Shown: positions 46,420 through 60,022 of the stretch, piece by piece
How the letters are laid out: every line of letters starts with the position of its first letter
How positions within the stretch are numbered: the first letter of the stretch is position 1
Translations under genes and position numbers: made by a program
Notes under the pieces: model-generated
What the model saw: the letters and a program-made list of their open reading frames with translations, nothing else
What the model was told of the DNA's origin: nothing
Databases searched by the model: none
Source of the DNA: Prochilodus magdalenae
Lineage: Eukaryota > Chordata > Actinopteri > Characiformes > Prochilodontidae
NCBI GenBank assembly: GCA_024036415.1
Contig: JAMWET010000033.1
Span: forward strand, 1 to 64,000
Reading direction: 5' to 3'
Length of the DNA: 64,000 nucleotides

Positions 46420-47106
46420 CGGGAAGGTTCTAAGACTGAACTTTGGAGGTGCCATTTCCTGTTTAGTTGTTAAGGCTTTTCTGTAATCCTCTCTTAAGTA
46501 TATTTTAATTTTCTGAAGCTGAAAAATGGAGCTGGACTTACCTGTCGCACCTTTTGCACAAGACTGTACATTCAAGTTGAAGTTTAGCTGTGACGTTTCA
46601 ATTGTGGCCATTTGTGGTGTTCTACAAAACGAATTAGCCAGTCAAATCGCTTACAGGGTGCATCACAGATCCCTTCCTGGTAAAACTAAATCAAACAATG
46701 CGGTTTGCAATGTTAAAATGGCGGCTATAGCAGGTTCACAGCCTTTACGACCAGTCTTAGGAAAACCGCAAGGAGGTACGCACACCACCAGCACCAACAC
46801 GCCACACTGACACCAACATGCACTCCATGACACCAACTCCAACATTTTTCCATGGCTTAATTTAACTAAAGCCGTATCATCACCACAGAAAGTCACAGTA
46901 GAGCACACTTATAAAAGCAGCAAGTCTTTAGGAAAGCAGACAAATGCTAATGGTAAGCTACCTTAGCTAGCGTTGCTAGCCTAGCCGTGTTTAGCTTGTC
47001 TCTGTCAGCTGGAAAACAGCCACTTTGTACAGAGGTAGTAAACTGATGCGTGATAAGTGATGCTGAACACTTTAGCTCAATCACAACCTCAACTTGAAGC
47101 TATTAC

Positions 47107-47107
<1 letters not shown>
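46420..47107 (+). repeat. duplicated segment V, copy 1
   Basis: About 690 bp nearly identical (over 90% by eye) and in the same orientation as 50903-51598. Shared words include GGGAAGGTTCTAAGACTGAA, AAAATGGAGCTGGACTTACC, CACACCACCAGCACCAACAC and AGCGTTGCTAGCCTAGCCGT. It ends where TAGA repeats begin. Class unknown; no coding capacity recognised. Confidence 0.85.
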
Positions 47108-47140
<33 letters not shown>

Positions 47141-47345
47141 CTTTATTGATCCCAGAGGGAAATTCAAGAATAGCTACTGTGACGCTGTGGGGTGCAGTGC
47201 AACACAGCATGTCCAGAATGCAGGGGTAGCGTATTAAATCTGGCCAGGCATTGAAGGACTGGCACACTGCTCTGGGCCGGGTTTTCTCCAAAAGCATCTC
47301 AGCAGAGAGAAGGGTCTTAAATGGTAGAGTGAGCATCACCGTGAA
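47108..47345 (-). mobile_element. 3' end of a LINE with (CTAT) tail
   Basis: The minus strand ends GAATTTCCCTCTGGGATCAA, TAAAGTATCTATCTATC, a 3' end very common for fish LINE-type elements (family knowledge; clade not assigned). The tail appears on the plus strand as TAGATAGATAGA at 47105-47140. Confidence 0.65.
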
Positions 47346-48461
47346 CACTATTATGACCTTATGACCTTATTTCTAAGATGGGAAACTGGGCTTTGTTTTT
47401 TTCATTCGTTTGTTCGTTCGTTCATTCATTCACTTATTTGTCTAAGCTGTGTATGCTTCTGTTCAGAGATTTCCAAGAGGTCAGCCATTTTTGGTGATAT
47501 TTTTCATGAATGTAAAAGTTTATAGATGGTGAGAACACTGCCTTGTCACTATATTCTTGAACAAGAACTGTGAAGTACATGAAAAACCAAATGTTAATTT
47601 GAATAAGCCTATTTAAACTATTACAAGACCCCCAATTCATATTGAAAACAGTATGAAAGAGTAGCTACATATATTTTATGGGATTGTATCAAAGTTGAAA
47701 TGTTCAGTATCGTGACAACACTATCATACATACGCCATCCTGACTGACCCCGAGACGCACAGTGCACTGGGAGGTGCTGTGGCCCAGATGAAGAGCTGGG
47801 CGCATCCGTGCACGTGTCTGTGTGCTGTGATCCCAATCATTCATAAATCCGCTGGCTCTTCCAGGAGCTCCGGTCATTCTGCTCTTTATCGGCCTGCCTC
47901 TGGCTATTAGACTGGAATGAGAGAGCATCTCAAACCCATCTACCAGATAACGTCATGGCCCACAGGGATGGCACCATCAAAGCCCTGACAGCTCTCCTTC
48001 CACTTGCTCTATCTCTGTTTACTGCTCACTCTCTCCACCCTCTCTCTTTCTCAGTGCTCTGTTTCTTTTTTTTTTGTTAGGTTTTACTTTTCGCTCACTC
48101 TCTCTCTCTTGTATTACCTTTAGACTGGTTTCCTCTTTTGTGTGACTCTCTCTGCCTCTCTCTCTCTATGTTCCTCACTCTCTCTGAAATTTCCCCACTC
48201 CCTGGATCAGAGATTCCCCCTCTCTTGGCAAAGTCCCCTCACTCGGCTCAGCTCTGTACAATGTAAATAGTGTAGAGGCTTTCTCATTACCTCAGAGGGT
48301 ATTTTTAGGTGCAGGACCAAACGCAGATACAAGCCGAGGCTCACAAACTCATAAACCTATCAGCAACAAAAAGAGACCTGCGCAAAATAAAACAAGCAAG
48401 GTTGCATGCTATAATCCGTCTTGATGTTTAGGCCTCAAGCACAACATTAACTTCATACTGA
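47346..48461. other. non-coding stretch with CT-rich patches
   Basis: A TTCG/TTCA run at about 47403-47433 and broken CT tracts at about 48005-48190. No gene recognised. Confidence 0.4.
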
Positions 48462-48905
48462 TGGAGATAAAAATGAGTCACCTGTGACCAAAACGTACCC
48501 AATATCATGCAGTACCTCAACAAACACCAATAACAGCTGTGACTGGGTTTGGCATGGACTGGACAAGTTTCTGGATGTAGGCCACATCGATGTTCAGACA
48601 TTGCTGGTAGACCCGTATGACCATACGCTCCCACACACCTGCAGATTCAGCTACTTCCTCCACACTATGGTCTTTTAGCCACGCCCACATGCTCAGTCCT
48701 CACTCCTTTTAGCCAATCATTAACATCTGCTTTAGAGCCATTTTCCACACATGGAACGAGACATTCCCTGCACTGTACCACCTCTTCCCAGTCCATACAG
48801 GTACCTGTAGCCTCGTCATCTTCATGCAGCGCCATCTGCAGAAGCCTAATGTTGCTACCACCTTAAACACACAAGGTGACGAACTTTTTTGTCCAGGAAG
48901 CTTAT
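48462..48905 (-). mobile_element. Tc1-like family T, copy F
   Basis: The minus strand begins TTCCTGGACAAAAAAGTTCG at about 48898 and ends with GTCACAGGTGACTCATTTTT near 48470. It contains GGGAATGTCTCGTTCCATG and GTAGCTGAATCTGCAGGTG. Same deletion-derivative layout as D and E. Confidence 0.72.
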
Positions 48906-49260
48906 GAGGGCAACAGCAGACCTTGCATACACAGAAGACACTGTGACATCCATCACCAGGTCTTTGAATGCGCCTTGAAGGCAGTCATCAGGTTCATCAG
49001 GAAGGGAAGTGGCCCAAAGTACAGCTGGCATTGCAATTACACATTTCCACCAGAGAGGTCTCCAAATCCCCAATGCGTTTACCACTGAAAGGTACCAATT
49101 TGCAGTAAACACATTTTATTATATCCAGTGACCTGAATAAAGGTCAGAGCAGTCCAGTTATACAGAATAAATGTCCACTATGGGTGTGTATACTTACGCA
49201 CAACACCGAGTGTGTTTTTCTCTCTCTATTCCAGTACTGATCAGACCACTAGTTGGGAAG
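48906..49260. other. unique non-coding stretch
   Basis: Nothing recognised. Confidence 0.35.
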
Positions 49261-49398
49261 TAAATCGTCGCTGCCCAAAGAAAAACCAAGATGGTAACTT
49301 TACTGGAGAGACCAAAAACTTTATTTAACTTTCATGTAAGTCAATGGAACCAGACTTCCTACCCAGCAATTTCTGTTGGTCCATTTTTTATGAAAGAC
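49261..49398 (+). mobile_element. MITE family S, copy 4 (right half missing)
   Basis: CGTCGCTGCCCAAAGAAAAA, ACTTTACTGGAGAGACC, GTAAGTCAATGGAACCAGA and TTTCTGTTGGTCC match S copies 1 and 3. It stops before the right terminal repeat. Confidence 0.65.
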
Positions 49399-50164
49399 AG
49401 GAGCAAGGGTGTTTAAATTCGGTGGCCGAGAAGTCCAAAACAAATTAACCTTTCAGAAAAAAAAATGTACAAATGAAAAAAGTTTAAGTTTAATAAAACA
49501 AAATTACAACAGTAAAAACAAATTGACAGGACGTGAAACACTTTTTCCAAACTGCGAATTCTAACGCACAGGAAGTGCTTGTTGAGGACCCTTTTCATGG
49601 TGGTAGAGTGAGTGGGGTTTGGGATTGTGACGACGCTAAAAGCATGTTCTGTCCATTTTGTGACACGCGTTTTATCCAACTGGCACGCTTTAGTTTTTCC
49701 TGTGGACGATCTTTAGAGTTTTTGAAAGAGCAGACGGAAGAAAGAGACACACAGGCGACGTCTAAACCATGTGGGCGGTATAAAGCGGACTGTTCTGCAA
49801 AAGCTGTCAGCCATTTTAAGCTAGCTAGCTGGTTCTCCACTACAGCTAGCATTACAGCCCACATACTTCCCTTAACATGTCCAGCTCTAAGTGGTTCAGA
49901 CATCGCCTGTTCATCTCTTGTTCCACTCCAGGGTTAGGGTTAGGGTGTGTGGGTTATTTCATGTTGTTGTGGTGTTAACCATGAGGTGAAGTTCTACGAC
50001 TATTGGTGACCATGCCCTGCGAGTCAGTAGCCCCTGCCCTGTGGTCATTAAAAGAGCCTTTGACTATAATCAGCTTTGCCTGCCATCATTGGCTCTCTAG
50101 GCAAGTTCTACCCCTGACGTCTACCTTTATGTTCACTTGAGAATCCCAGCCCAGGTTCTCGGAG
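49399..50164. other. unique non-coding stretch
   Basis: Open frames on both strands at 49533-49937 without domains. A short GGGTTAGGGTTAGGG lies at 49931-49945. Confidence 0.35.
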
Positions 50165-50247
50165 AAATCTCGCCCCGTATTAAACCAACATGAAATTGCC
50201 AAATAAAGGACGATTCCGTATTTTACGGGACGGGTGGCAACCCTAGA
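50165..50247 (-). mobile_element. possible hAT-type terminal fragment
   Basis: The minus strand starts CTAGGGTTGCCACCCGTCCC GTAAAATACGGAATCG, an end sequence I associate with fish hAT elements. No opposite end found, so the call is tentative. Confidence 0.35.
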
Positions 50248-50735
50248 CATGAATATCACCCTAAATGTCCTACGCTCTGTAGAGTCAGCGTCACAGTGAA
50301 TTCCACAAAGAAATGTATTCAGCTCGGATGCAGTCAGCTCTGCATGCCACTGAACAACAAAGCGGCACCCGTAACACTGAATTCTCTAAAGCACTGAGGG
50401 AATGGGCTCTGAACGATCAACAAATATGTATGTATATGTAATCAATTAAATAGGACTATTCTATCACAGTTATCCAAACCACTCCAGCACACCAAACCTG
50501 ATTCTCCCCAAGGCTGAAATAGCACGTTATTGTCAATGCCACTTTGGTGTTTTTGCATAGCAGCAGCCAAGCTGAGCAGGCGGTTGTGTTTTAGCAACTT
50601 CTTACAAACCTCAGGAGGACCAGTTTATCCTCCGCTTCCTCACATAGGATGTGCCTTTCTAAAAGCAGCTCCAGCTGAGTTATGGATGTTAAAGCTGTAT
50701 GTGAAAACTTCTGGACGAGGGGTGACATTCTCGGT

Positions 50736-50870
50736 GTTGCTTTGGCTGATCCAAAAATGGAAAGAGGCATAATCCCATGGAACCCTTTTGGCTTGGCTTT
50801 CATATATTTTGTGCTGAGGTGCAAATAATAACCTGCTGCGGGTTAATCTTCTAAAAGTTCACACTGCAAA
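50736..50870 (+). repeat. duplicated segment V, copy 2 (right part only)
   Basis: From GTTGCTTTGGCTGATCCAAA to TTCACACTGCAAAAAAACA, about 135 bp closely matching 51592-51732. It is a directly repeated flank of the longer V copy that follows. Confidence 0.85.
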
Positions 50871-50902
50871 AAAACATACATGGAGTTTTTGAATTGGGAA
50901 GG

Positions 50903-51735
50903 CGGGAAGGTTCTAAGACTGAACTTTGGAGGTGCCATTTCCTGTTTAGTTGTTAAGGCTTTTCTGTAATCCTCTGTTAAGTATATTTTAATTTTCTGAA
51001 GCTGAAAAATGGAGCTGGACTTACCTGTCGCACCTTTTGGACAAGACTGACTGTACATTCAAGTTGAAGTCGAGCTGTGACGTTTCAATACTGCCCATTT
51101 GTGGTATTCTACAAACGAATTAGCCAGTCAAATCGCTTACAGGGTGCATCACAGATCCCTTCCTGGTAAAACTAATTCAAACAATGTAGTTTGCAATGTT
51201 AAAATGGCGGCTATAGCAGGTTCACAGCCTTTACTACCAGTCTTAAGAACACCGCAAGGAGGTACGCACACCACCAGCACCAACACGCCACATTGACACC
51301 AACATGCACTCCATGACACCAACTCCAATATTTTTCTGTGGCTTCATTTAATTAAAGCCGTATCATCACCACAGAAAGTCACAGTAGAGCACACTGATAA
51401 AGGCAGCAAGTCTTTCAGGAAAGCAGACAAACGCTAATGCTAAGCTACCTTAGCTAGCGTTGCTAGCCTAGCCGTGTTTAGCTTAGTCTCTGTCAGCTGG
51501 AAAACAGCCACTTTGTAAAGAGGTAGTAAACTGATGCGTGATAAGTGATGCTGAACACTTTAGCTCAGTCACAACCTCAGCTGGAAGTTGTTGCTTTAGC
51601 TGATCCAAAAATGGAAAGAGGCGTAATCCGATGGAACCCTTTGGCTTGGCTTTCATATATTTTGTGCTGAGGAGCAAATAATAACCTGCTGCAGGTTAAT
51701 CTTTTAAAAGTTCACACTGCAAAAAAACAAGCACC
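50903..51735 (+). repeat. duplicated segment V, copy 3 (longest)
   Basis: Contains the whole 690-bp segment of copy 1 (to about 51598) followed directly by the 140-bp segment of copy 2. This shows the two are adjacent parts of one repeat. No open frame or known domain. Confidence 0.85.
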
Positions 51736-54810
<3,075 letters not shown>

Positions 54811-55290
54811 CTCTGAGGTAAATGTGGGTGTAGTGATTGTAGTGGGGTGTGTGTTCATCAGAATGAGCCTCAGAAAGTTAAATATACAGGTCTGAAGATT
54901 AATAAAAGATGAACTCACTTTAGAGGATCAGTTTTAGAGTGAAATAGCTGAGAGGAGCTAACAGCCAGGCTAACCGTATCTCAGGTAAACAGAGCAGCGT
55001 TAGCAGCCGCTAGCTCTAAACAGTGGATACAGTAATAACAGCTCTGAGGTAAATGTGGGTGTAGTGATTGTAGTGGGGTGTGTGTTCATCAGAATGAGAC
55101 TCAGAAAGTTAAATATACAGGTCTGAAGATTAATAAAAGATAAACTCACTTTAGAGGATCAGTTTTAGAGTGAAATAGCCGAGAGGAGCTAACAGCTAGG
55201 CTAACCGTATCTCAGGTAAACAGAGCAGCATTAGCAGCAGCTAGCTCTGAACATTGGATGCAGTAATAACAGCTCTGAGGTAAATGTGAG
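54811..55290. repeat. 231-bp tandem repeat, two full units plus a start
   Basis: CTCTGAGGTAAATGTGGGTG begins at 54811 and 55042, and CTCTGAGGTAAATGTGAGG at 55273: exact 231-bp steps. The two full units differ at only a few positions. The same unit, heavily altered, forms the array at 19745-20590. Confidence 0.92.
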
Positions 55291-55546
55291 GTAACTGGTC
55301 ATGTGACTGCATAAGTTGTAGGTCAGAACTTGTTACTGTACTGCAGAACCCCAACACTATGTGCTGAATGTGTTTGGAATTATTTGGATCATGAGGAAGC
55401 TTAAAGCTGTATGGTCACACTAGCAATAATGACAAGTTGGTTATTTGTGGGTGTGTCTCGTGTGGGGGTGTTAGTAGCCGCTCTTGTTGTTGTGTGTGGG
55501 GATGTACACTGTTGGACTTCTGGCAAGAAAGTACAACAACACAAAC

Positions 55547-55768
55547 TATATCATCAGTGTCCAAAGAAAAACAAGTTTCAACTTTACCGGAGAGGGTAAA
55601 TCCTCATTTCATTTTAATGTTAGCCAAGTGATTTGGGGCCATTTCTGTTGGTCCATTTATCATGAACCCAGATTGTAAATGGCAGCAGCTGCTGTGTTCA
55701 AACGATGTATACAAATAAAAACCAACAGAAAATGGAGATATATGTTTTTCATTGCACAGCAAGGATGT
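55547..55768 (+). mobile_element. MITE family S, copy 5
   Basis: Starts CTATATCATCAGTGTCCAAA, contains CAACTTTACCGGAGAGGG and TTTCTGTTGGTCC, and ends GGAGATATATGTTTTTCATT. The ends are inverted complements as in copy 3. Confidence 0.72.
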
Positions 55769-56046
55769 ATTTAGTGATGTTTAAAACAGGGAATGGTACC
55801 TCTTCCATATTTTGCATAGGAAATCACTTGATGCCTGTCATTGTCCATTGCCTGCTAGTGTGAACGTGCATTGCGACTGGTACAGTGTAAAAACGGTACC
55901 TGGTACTTGGTAACCTTGGTAACCACAGCACTGATCTTAACATAATAAGTTAATGGATTTTAAAACAACAATTTGCATTGCTATTAATGTACTATTAGAA
56001 ATGTGATGAGCCTAAAATGGTAAAGTAACTAGCCTTAAAGTTATTT

Positions 56047-56276
56047 ACATTACATTTAAGGCATTTAGCTGATGCTTATCAGATTTACAAGTTTAATCGA
56101 CTTACAAGGTTAATCACATTAGAGCTAGGCCAACGTAGCATTAAGAGTCTTGCCCAGGGACTCTTATTGGTGTAGCCCAGCATAGTCACCCAGACTGGGA
56201 ATCTAACCCCAGTCTCCCACATGGGACAGTAGCTTCTTGGTAGGTAGTGGTGTTATCCATTGCACCACACCAATCA
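56047..56276 (-). mobile_element. tRNA-derived SINE, copy 5
   Basis: The minus-strand head GGTGTGGTGCAATGGATAAC lies at the 56276 end and a B-box-like GGGGTTAGATTCCC at the complement of about 56197-56210. The tail core is altered (GATAAGCATCAGCTAAATGC). Contains a short local duplication of the tail (AAGTTTAATCGACTTACAAG). Confidence 0.78.
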
Positions 56277-56434
56277 CCAACCATTTAAAGTCATACGCGT
56301 GTTTGGAATCTCGGATTGTGAGAAACAGGAGTTGCAACCACCTTCTAAGACTGAACTGTAGAAGTGTGAAGACAATAAAGGAGGAGGTGACTAGAAATGA
56401 AATAAATGAAGGGTGGTCTCGGACTGTACCATAT

Positions 56435-57167
56435 CTACACTCATCGTCAAAAGAACAGCTGCACTCAGAAGGAGGTGTGGGAGTGCGGTGCTGTTGGGAA
56501 GGAAGTTGAAGGTTACCAGAAACAACACCTGATGATACATTTACACTGATATGATCAATATTTATTGAGCTACACATACAGAAGTAGAGTCTCTCAGTAT
56601 GGGGTCAAGCCGCCACATGCCAGACGTCCCAGCATGGAGTTGTAGAGGTTCCTAATGGTGTCCTGTGGTAATCCATCCCATGCAGCTTGAACATCCTCAC
56701 ACAGTTCCTGCAGATGGTGCGGTCGGGGTGGAGGTGGAGTGACACCAGGCCTTCTGGATGTTGGGCGTGTGACAACAAACCGCTCTTCTTGGTTCTGACC
56801 GTGGTGCCTCCACACATGGACTCGTTGGGCGTCTCCACCAGGACTAAAAGGGGCCTCGTCACAGAAGATGACCCGCTGCCATTCTGAGTCACCCCATGAC
56901 AGTCTGGCACGACACCACTGCAGTCTGTGGCGATGTTGATGTGGTGTTAAGGACAGTTGTCGTAACAGATCGCATGCAAGTAGTCATGCGTCATGCGGCT
57001 GTCTGACAACGGTGCTGGCACTAAGAGGATGTCTCATGGAGGACATCACTGCTCGCTGAATGTCCAGAATCAAGACTGTTGAGTCAGTCAGGCACAGCGA
57101 TAAGGCCCGTCCTTGCTCACGTCACGCATGAGCAGCCAAGCGTGAAACTTGAATCATGTGCATGTCT
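56435..57167 (-). pseudogene. Tc1-like family Q, copy 3 (longest transposase remnant)
   Basis: The minus strand reads LQWCRARLSWGDSEWQRVIF, then FCDEAPFSPGGDAQRV and HVWRHHGQNQEERFVVTRP, then LQELCEDVQAAWDGLPQDTI and RNLYNSMLGRLACGGLTPY. As in copies 1, 2 and 4, the part with the second and third catalytic residues is absent. The first-Asp motif is FCDEA instead of FSDES; the Asp itself is kept. The left (3') end is GTTCTTTTGACGATGAGTGT next to TA. The 5' end is truncated at about 57167. Confidence 0.87.
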
Positions 57168-57312
57168 CACAATGTCAAACCCACCCACCAAGCTTCCTTC
57201 CTTGTGGCTGAGGCAACTAAGAATCCTGGCTCCTGCCAAATATATGGGCCCATATACAACGTCTAAGGTTCCTAGGCTACAGAAATATCCTTTTCATTTC
57301 AGAAACTGTTTT

Positions 57313-57313
<1 letters not shown>

Positions 57314-57362
<49 letters not shown>
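57314..57362. repeat. (CT)n microsatellite
   Basis: About 24 uninterrupted CT units. Confidence 0.96.
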
Positions 57363-57366
<4 letters not shown>

Positions 57367-58135
57367 TTCTGTCTCTCTCTCTTCCTCTTGTATGGAATCT
57401 AATAAACCAATGAAGCTAATGAAGTAAATTAGCTGGAGCTGCAGCACAAGAGCTCTTATAGTGTTTCTCGAAAGGCCTGAGCTGACAGGAAGGGCTCCAG
57501 CAGTGCAACAGCGCTGCTCTGGTTGCCTGCTCAGTACCTGCGTGAGATTCGCACACCTTAGCACGTGGCTTTGAAGTGCTTCTCTGTGCACTTTTGTCTG
57601 AGCTGCAAGACGTCCGTTTCCTTCTCGCTCTCGAGGGCTGACGGGGAGGCTCGAAGTAGGGGACAGACCGAAAAAAGAGAGAGAGAGAGTTAGAAAGAAA
57701 AAGAGAGAGAGAGAGAGAGAGACAAATGCCCTGAAAGAGAGCAAGTGTCGTGCCACGTGCTTCACTCAGCGAGGGGTGGGGAAGACAAAGGAGACAGCAA
57801 AAAGAATTTGGGCATGTGAGAGACAGAAACAGAGAGAGAGAGGGAGAGAGAGAGAAACTGAAAGGAGCGCTCTTTGCTCTTTTTTCTTTTCAGAGAAACC
57901 AGCTGTAGTGCGCTTGTTTGAGGCCGCACACTCCAAAAAGCTCCTCTGAACCGCCAGCATAACCATCAATTCTAGCCCTTGTCATTCAGAGCCACGGGCA
58001 CAGCAGCTGGACACAGGAAGCACGAGCTCCATGGCTTCTTAGCCAATCAGCTGCCTCCAGCTGTCCCGCTCTCAAACACTATTCAAGAGCGTGGCTGTTG
58101 ACAGCAGTTCCTTTAGCCGGGCCGGCCTTTCTTTT

Positions 58136-58137
<2 letters not shown>

Positions 58138-58184
<47 letters not shown>
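58138..58184. repeat. (CT)n microsatellite
   Basis: About 23 CT units. Confidence 0.95.
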
Positions 58185-58187
<3 letters not shown>

Positions 58188-58351
58188 TTCTTCCTTCCTA
58201 AATTCTCAACTGTACAGACACATCCGCCACATCCCCCTCTAACAATTGACCTCTGCTCTGTTCTGCTCTCTCTTTCCTCTTAGCTTGTAGCAGTCTTTAT
58301 TTCCCCACATTCACTCATGCATTCTCTTTCTCTACCTCTCTCGCTCTTGGG

Positions 58352-58355
58352 TTTC

Positions 58356-58400
<45 letters not shown>
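58352..58400. repeat. (CT)n microsatellite with interruptions
   Basis: CT tract with TTTC and CACT breaks. Confidence 0.9.
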
Positions 58401-58402
<2 letters not shown>

Positions 58403-58496
58403 TCTTGTGCTTTTTCACTTTCTCATCCATCCTACCGATACGTTGTCTTCCTTTCACTTCAGCTGGATCCTCCTTGCTTTTGTCACAGGTGTTGGT

Positions 58497-58610
58497 GGTT
58501 GGAGGTTGGTGGGGGGCGGGGGGTGGGGGGGGTGCACTTTCCACGAGGTTGTGTGGGGCGGGGGTTGGGGTAAAGATGTTGGGGTGGGGCGGTGGGTGCA
58601 CGTCTGTGTA
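58497..58610 (+). other. G-run-rich patch, possible G-quadruplex
   Basis: Plus strand has many runs of three or more G close together: GGTGGGGGGCGGGGGGTGGG at about 58508, then GGGGCGGGGGTTGGGG at about 58555 and GGGGTGGGGCGGTGGG at about 58580. This meets the usual four-run pattern several times over. Function not known. Confidence 0.6.
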
Positions 58611-59487
58611 GGGTTCGGCCGGCGGTGGATCAAAGCCCGGCCCTGTAAAACGATCTGAAAGAGTCTTCCCATTAGCATCCATCAGAGTACCCTGAAAGCT
58701 CCCGCTCGGTTAAGGGGGTCCAAGGGCCCCCCAAAGTGAAAGGCGGTCTGGAGAGAGAGAGTGAGAGAGAGAGAACAAGGGGGAGAGAGTTAGAGCAAAG
58801 AAATGGAAGTTGGGAGTGGGAGGTGGTGGTGGTGGTGGGGGGGGGTTACAAGAGAGCCAACCTGGCCAGCATACATCAAATATTTTAGCATTCCCACAAC
58901 ACACTTGAGGCCATTTTTCTTTTCTTCCTTTTTTCTTCCTCTGTCTCTCTCATTACCCCCTTCTCGTTTCCTTCTATCCTTTTCTTTCCCCTTAACCCTC
59001 CCACCCCCTCCCTGTCTCTCCCACTGTCTTAGATTTCTCTATGGTGTTGAGTCTGTAAGAGGAGAATACATCCATCTGTGCACCATCTCCTCTCAGCTCC
59101 ACCTTTCTCAAGCCGCAGCAGTTGCCCTCCACAGAGGGGTCAAGGTTAGCTTCCACAGGCAGAGGAAGTGCACCGCTTAGCTGAGCTTACATTGTTGTAA
59201 ATAAGGAAGAAAATTAAGCTTCACTGGAGCGTCACGGCAGTGTGAGACCCCGACCCCCACCCCAACACACACACACACTTGTGCCCCACCACCTACATGT
59301 AGTTGGGTAATCTTGAGACCCTCCCAATTACACACCTATTCAGAAGTCTATAGTTAGACTTGGATATGCCATTCAAATATGATTACATACAACTCAGTTC
59401 AGTTACCAGTTATGTTCTACTGCACTTCCATTATACCAACACAAGGCTGTAGAGTACAACGGAACTATCAGGCCACCTCTCAGCTGC
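58611..59487. other. non-coding stretch
   Basis: GA tract at about 58750-58775 and a GGTGGTGG run at about 58822-58847. No gene recognised. Confidence 0.4.
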
Positions 59488-59630
59488 AGTCATTCATTCA
59501 TTCATTCATTCGTTCGTTCATTCATTCATTCGTTCATTCGTTCGCTCATGCATTTGTTGGTTCGTTTGTTGGTTCATTCGTTGGTTGGTTGGTTCATTCG
59601 TTCATTCATTCATTCATTCATTCATTCATT
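59488..59630. repeat. (CATT/CGTT/GGTT)n tetranucleotide microsatellite
   Basis: About 140 bp of CATT with CGTT and GGTT variants in blocks. Confidence 0.95.
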
Positions 59631-59711
59631 AATAAATAGGGTAACACTTTACATTAAGTGTTGACAAACCACCCTGACTAATAACTAACATGTTAACTAA
59701 TATTTACTTGT

Positions 59712-60022
59712 TTGTGCACAGTTTAAAACCTCTAGTTCATCTTTTAGTTCGGGCAATTCAGTTCATTAATATTTATGAAGCCCAGACCAATAGAATTGCT
59801 CCAAACCTGCTCAGAAGTAAACCTTGCTCTATCAGCCTTCACTGCAGGTTAAGAAAGTTGGTTCATCCTCCTGTAAAGTTCTGTTTTGGAGGTTATTAAG
59901 GTGGATTGCATAATTCCATGAGTGCTATTTTACAGTTTGATGTCTTTACTTTTATTCTAAAGTAAAGCATTGGGCTGAACCTTCAATGAGTAGCCATGTC
60001 TAAACTTTTGACTGGTACAGTA
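59712..60022 (+). mobile_element. MITE family P, copy 3 (right part)
   Basis: Matches 10345-10670 in order: CTAGTTC...TTCAGTTCATTAATATTTAT, GAATTGCTCCAAACCTGCTC, CACTGCAGGTTAAGAAAG and TTCCATGAGTGCTATTTTA, ending CTAAACTTTTGACTGGTACA. The left half is missing. Confidence 0.78.

Larger units (their letters stand above)
57168..58496. other. non-coding stretch with several CT/GA tracts
   Basis: Separate CT or GA tracts at 57314-57362, 57676-57721, 57833-57856, 58138-58184 and 58352-58400. Open frames here follow the tracts. No gene recognised. Confidence 0.45.

Noticed and set aside
46147..46611. 154-residue minus-strand open frame
   Set aside because: It runs through segment V and the reversed U remnant; the peptide is not the sense product of either.
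49931..49945. Interstitial telomere repeat (TTAGGG)
   Set aside because: Only about two units, expected by chance in 64 kb.
50736..51735. LTR retrotransposon with 140-bp terminal repeats
   Set aside because: Direct repeats flank the segment, but there is no primer-binding site, polypurine tract or gag/pol sequence, and the first repeat looks like a truncated copy of V.
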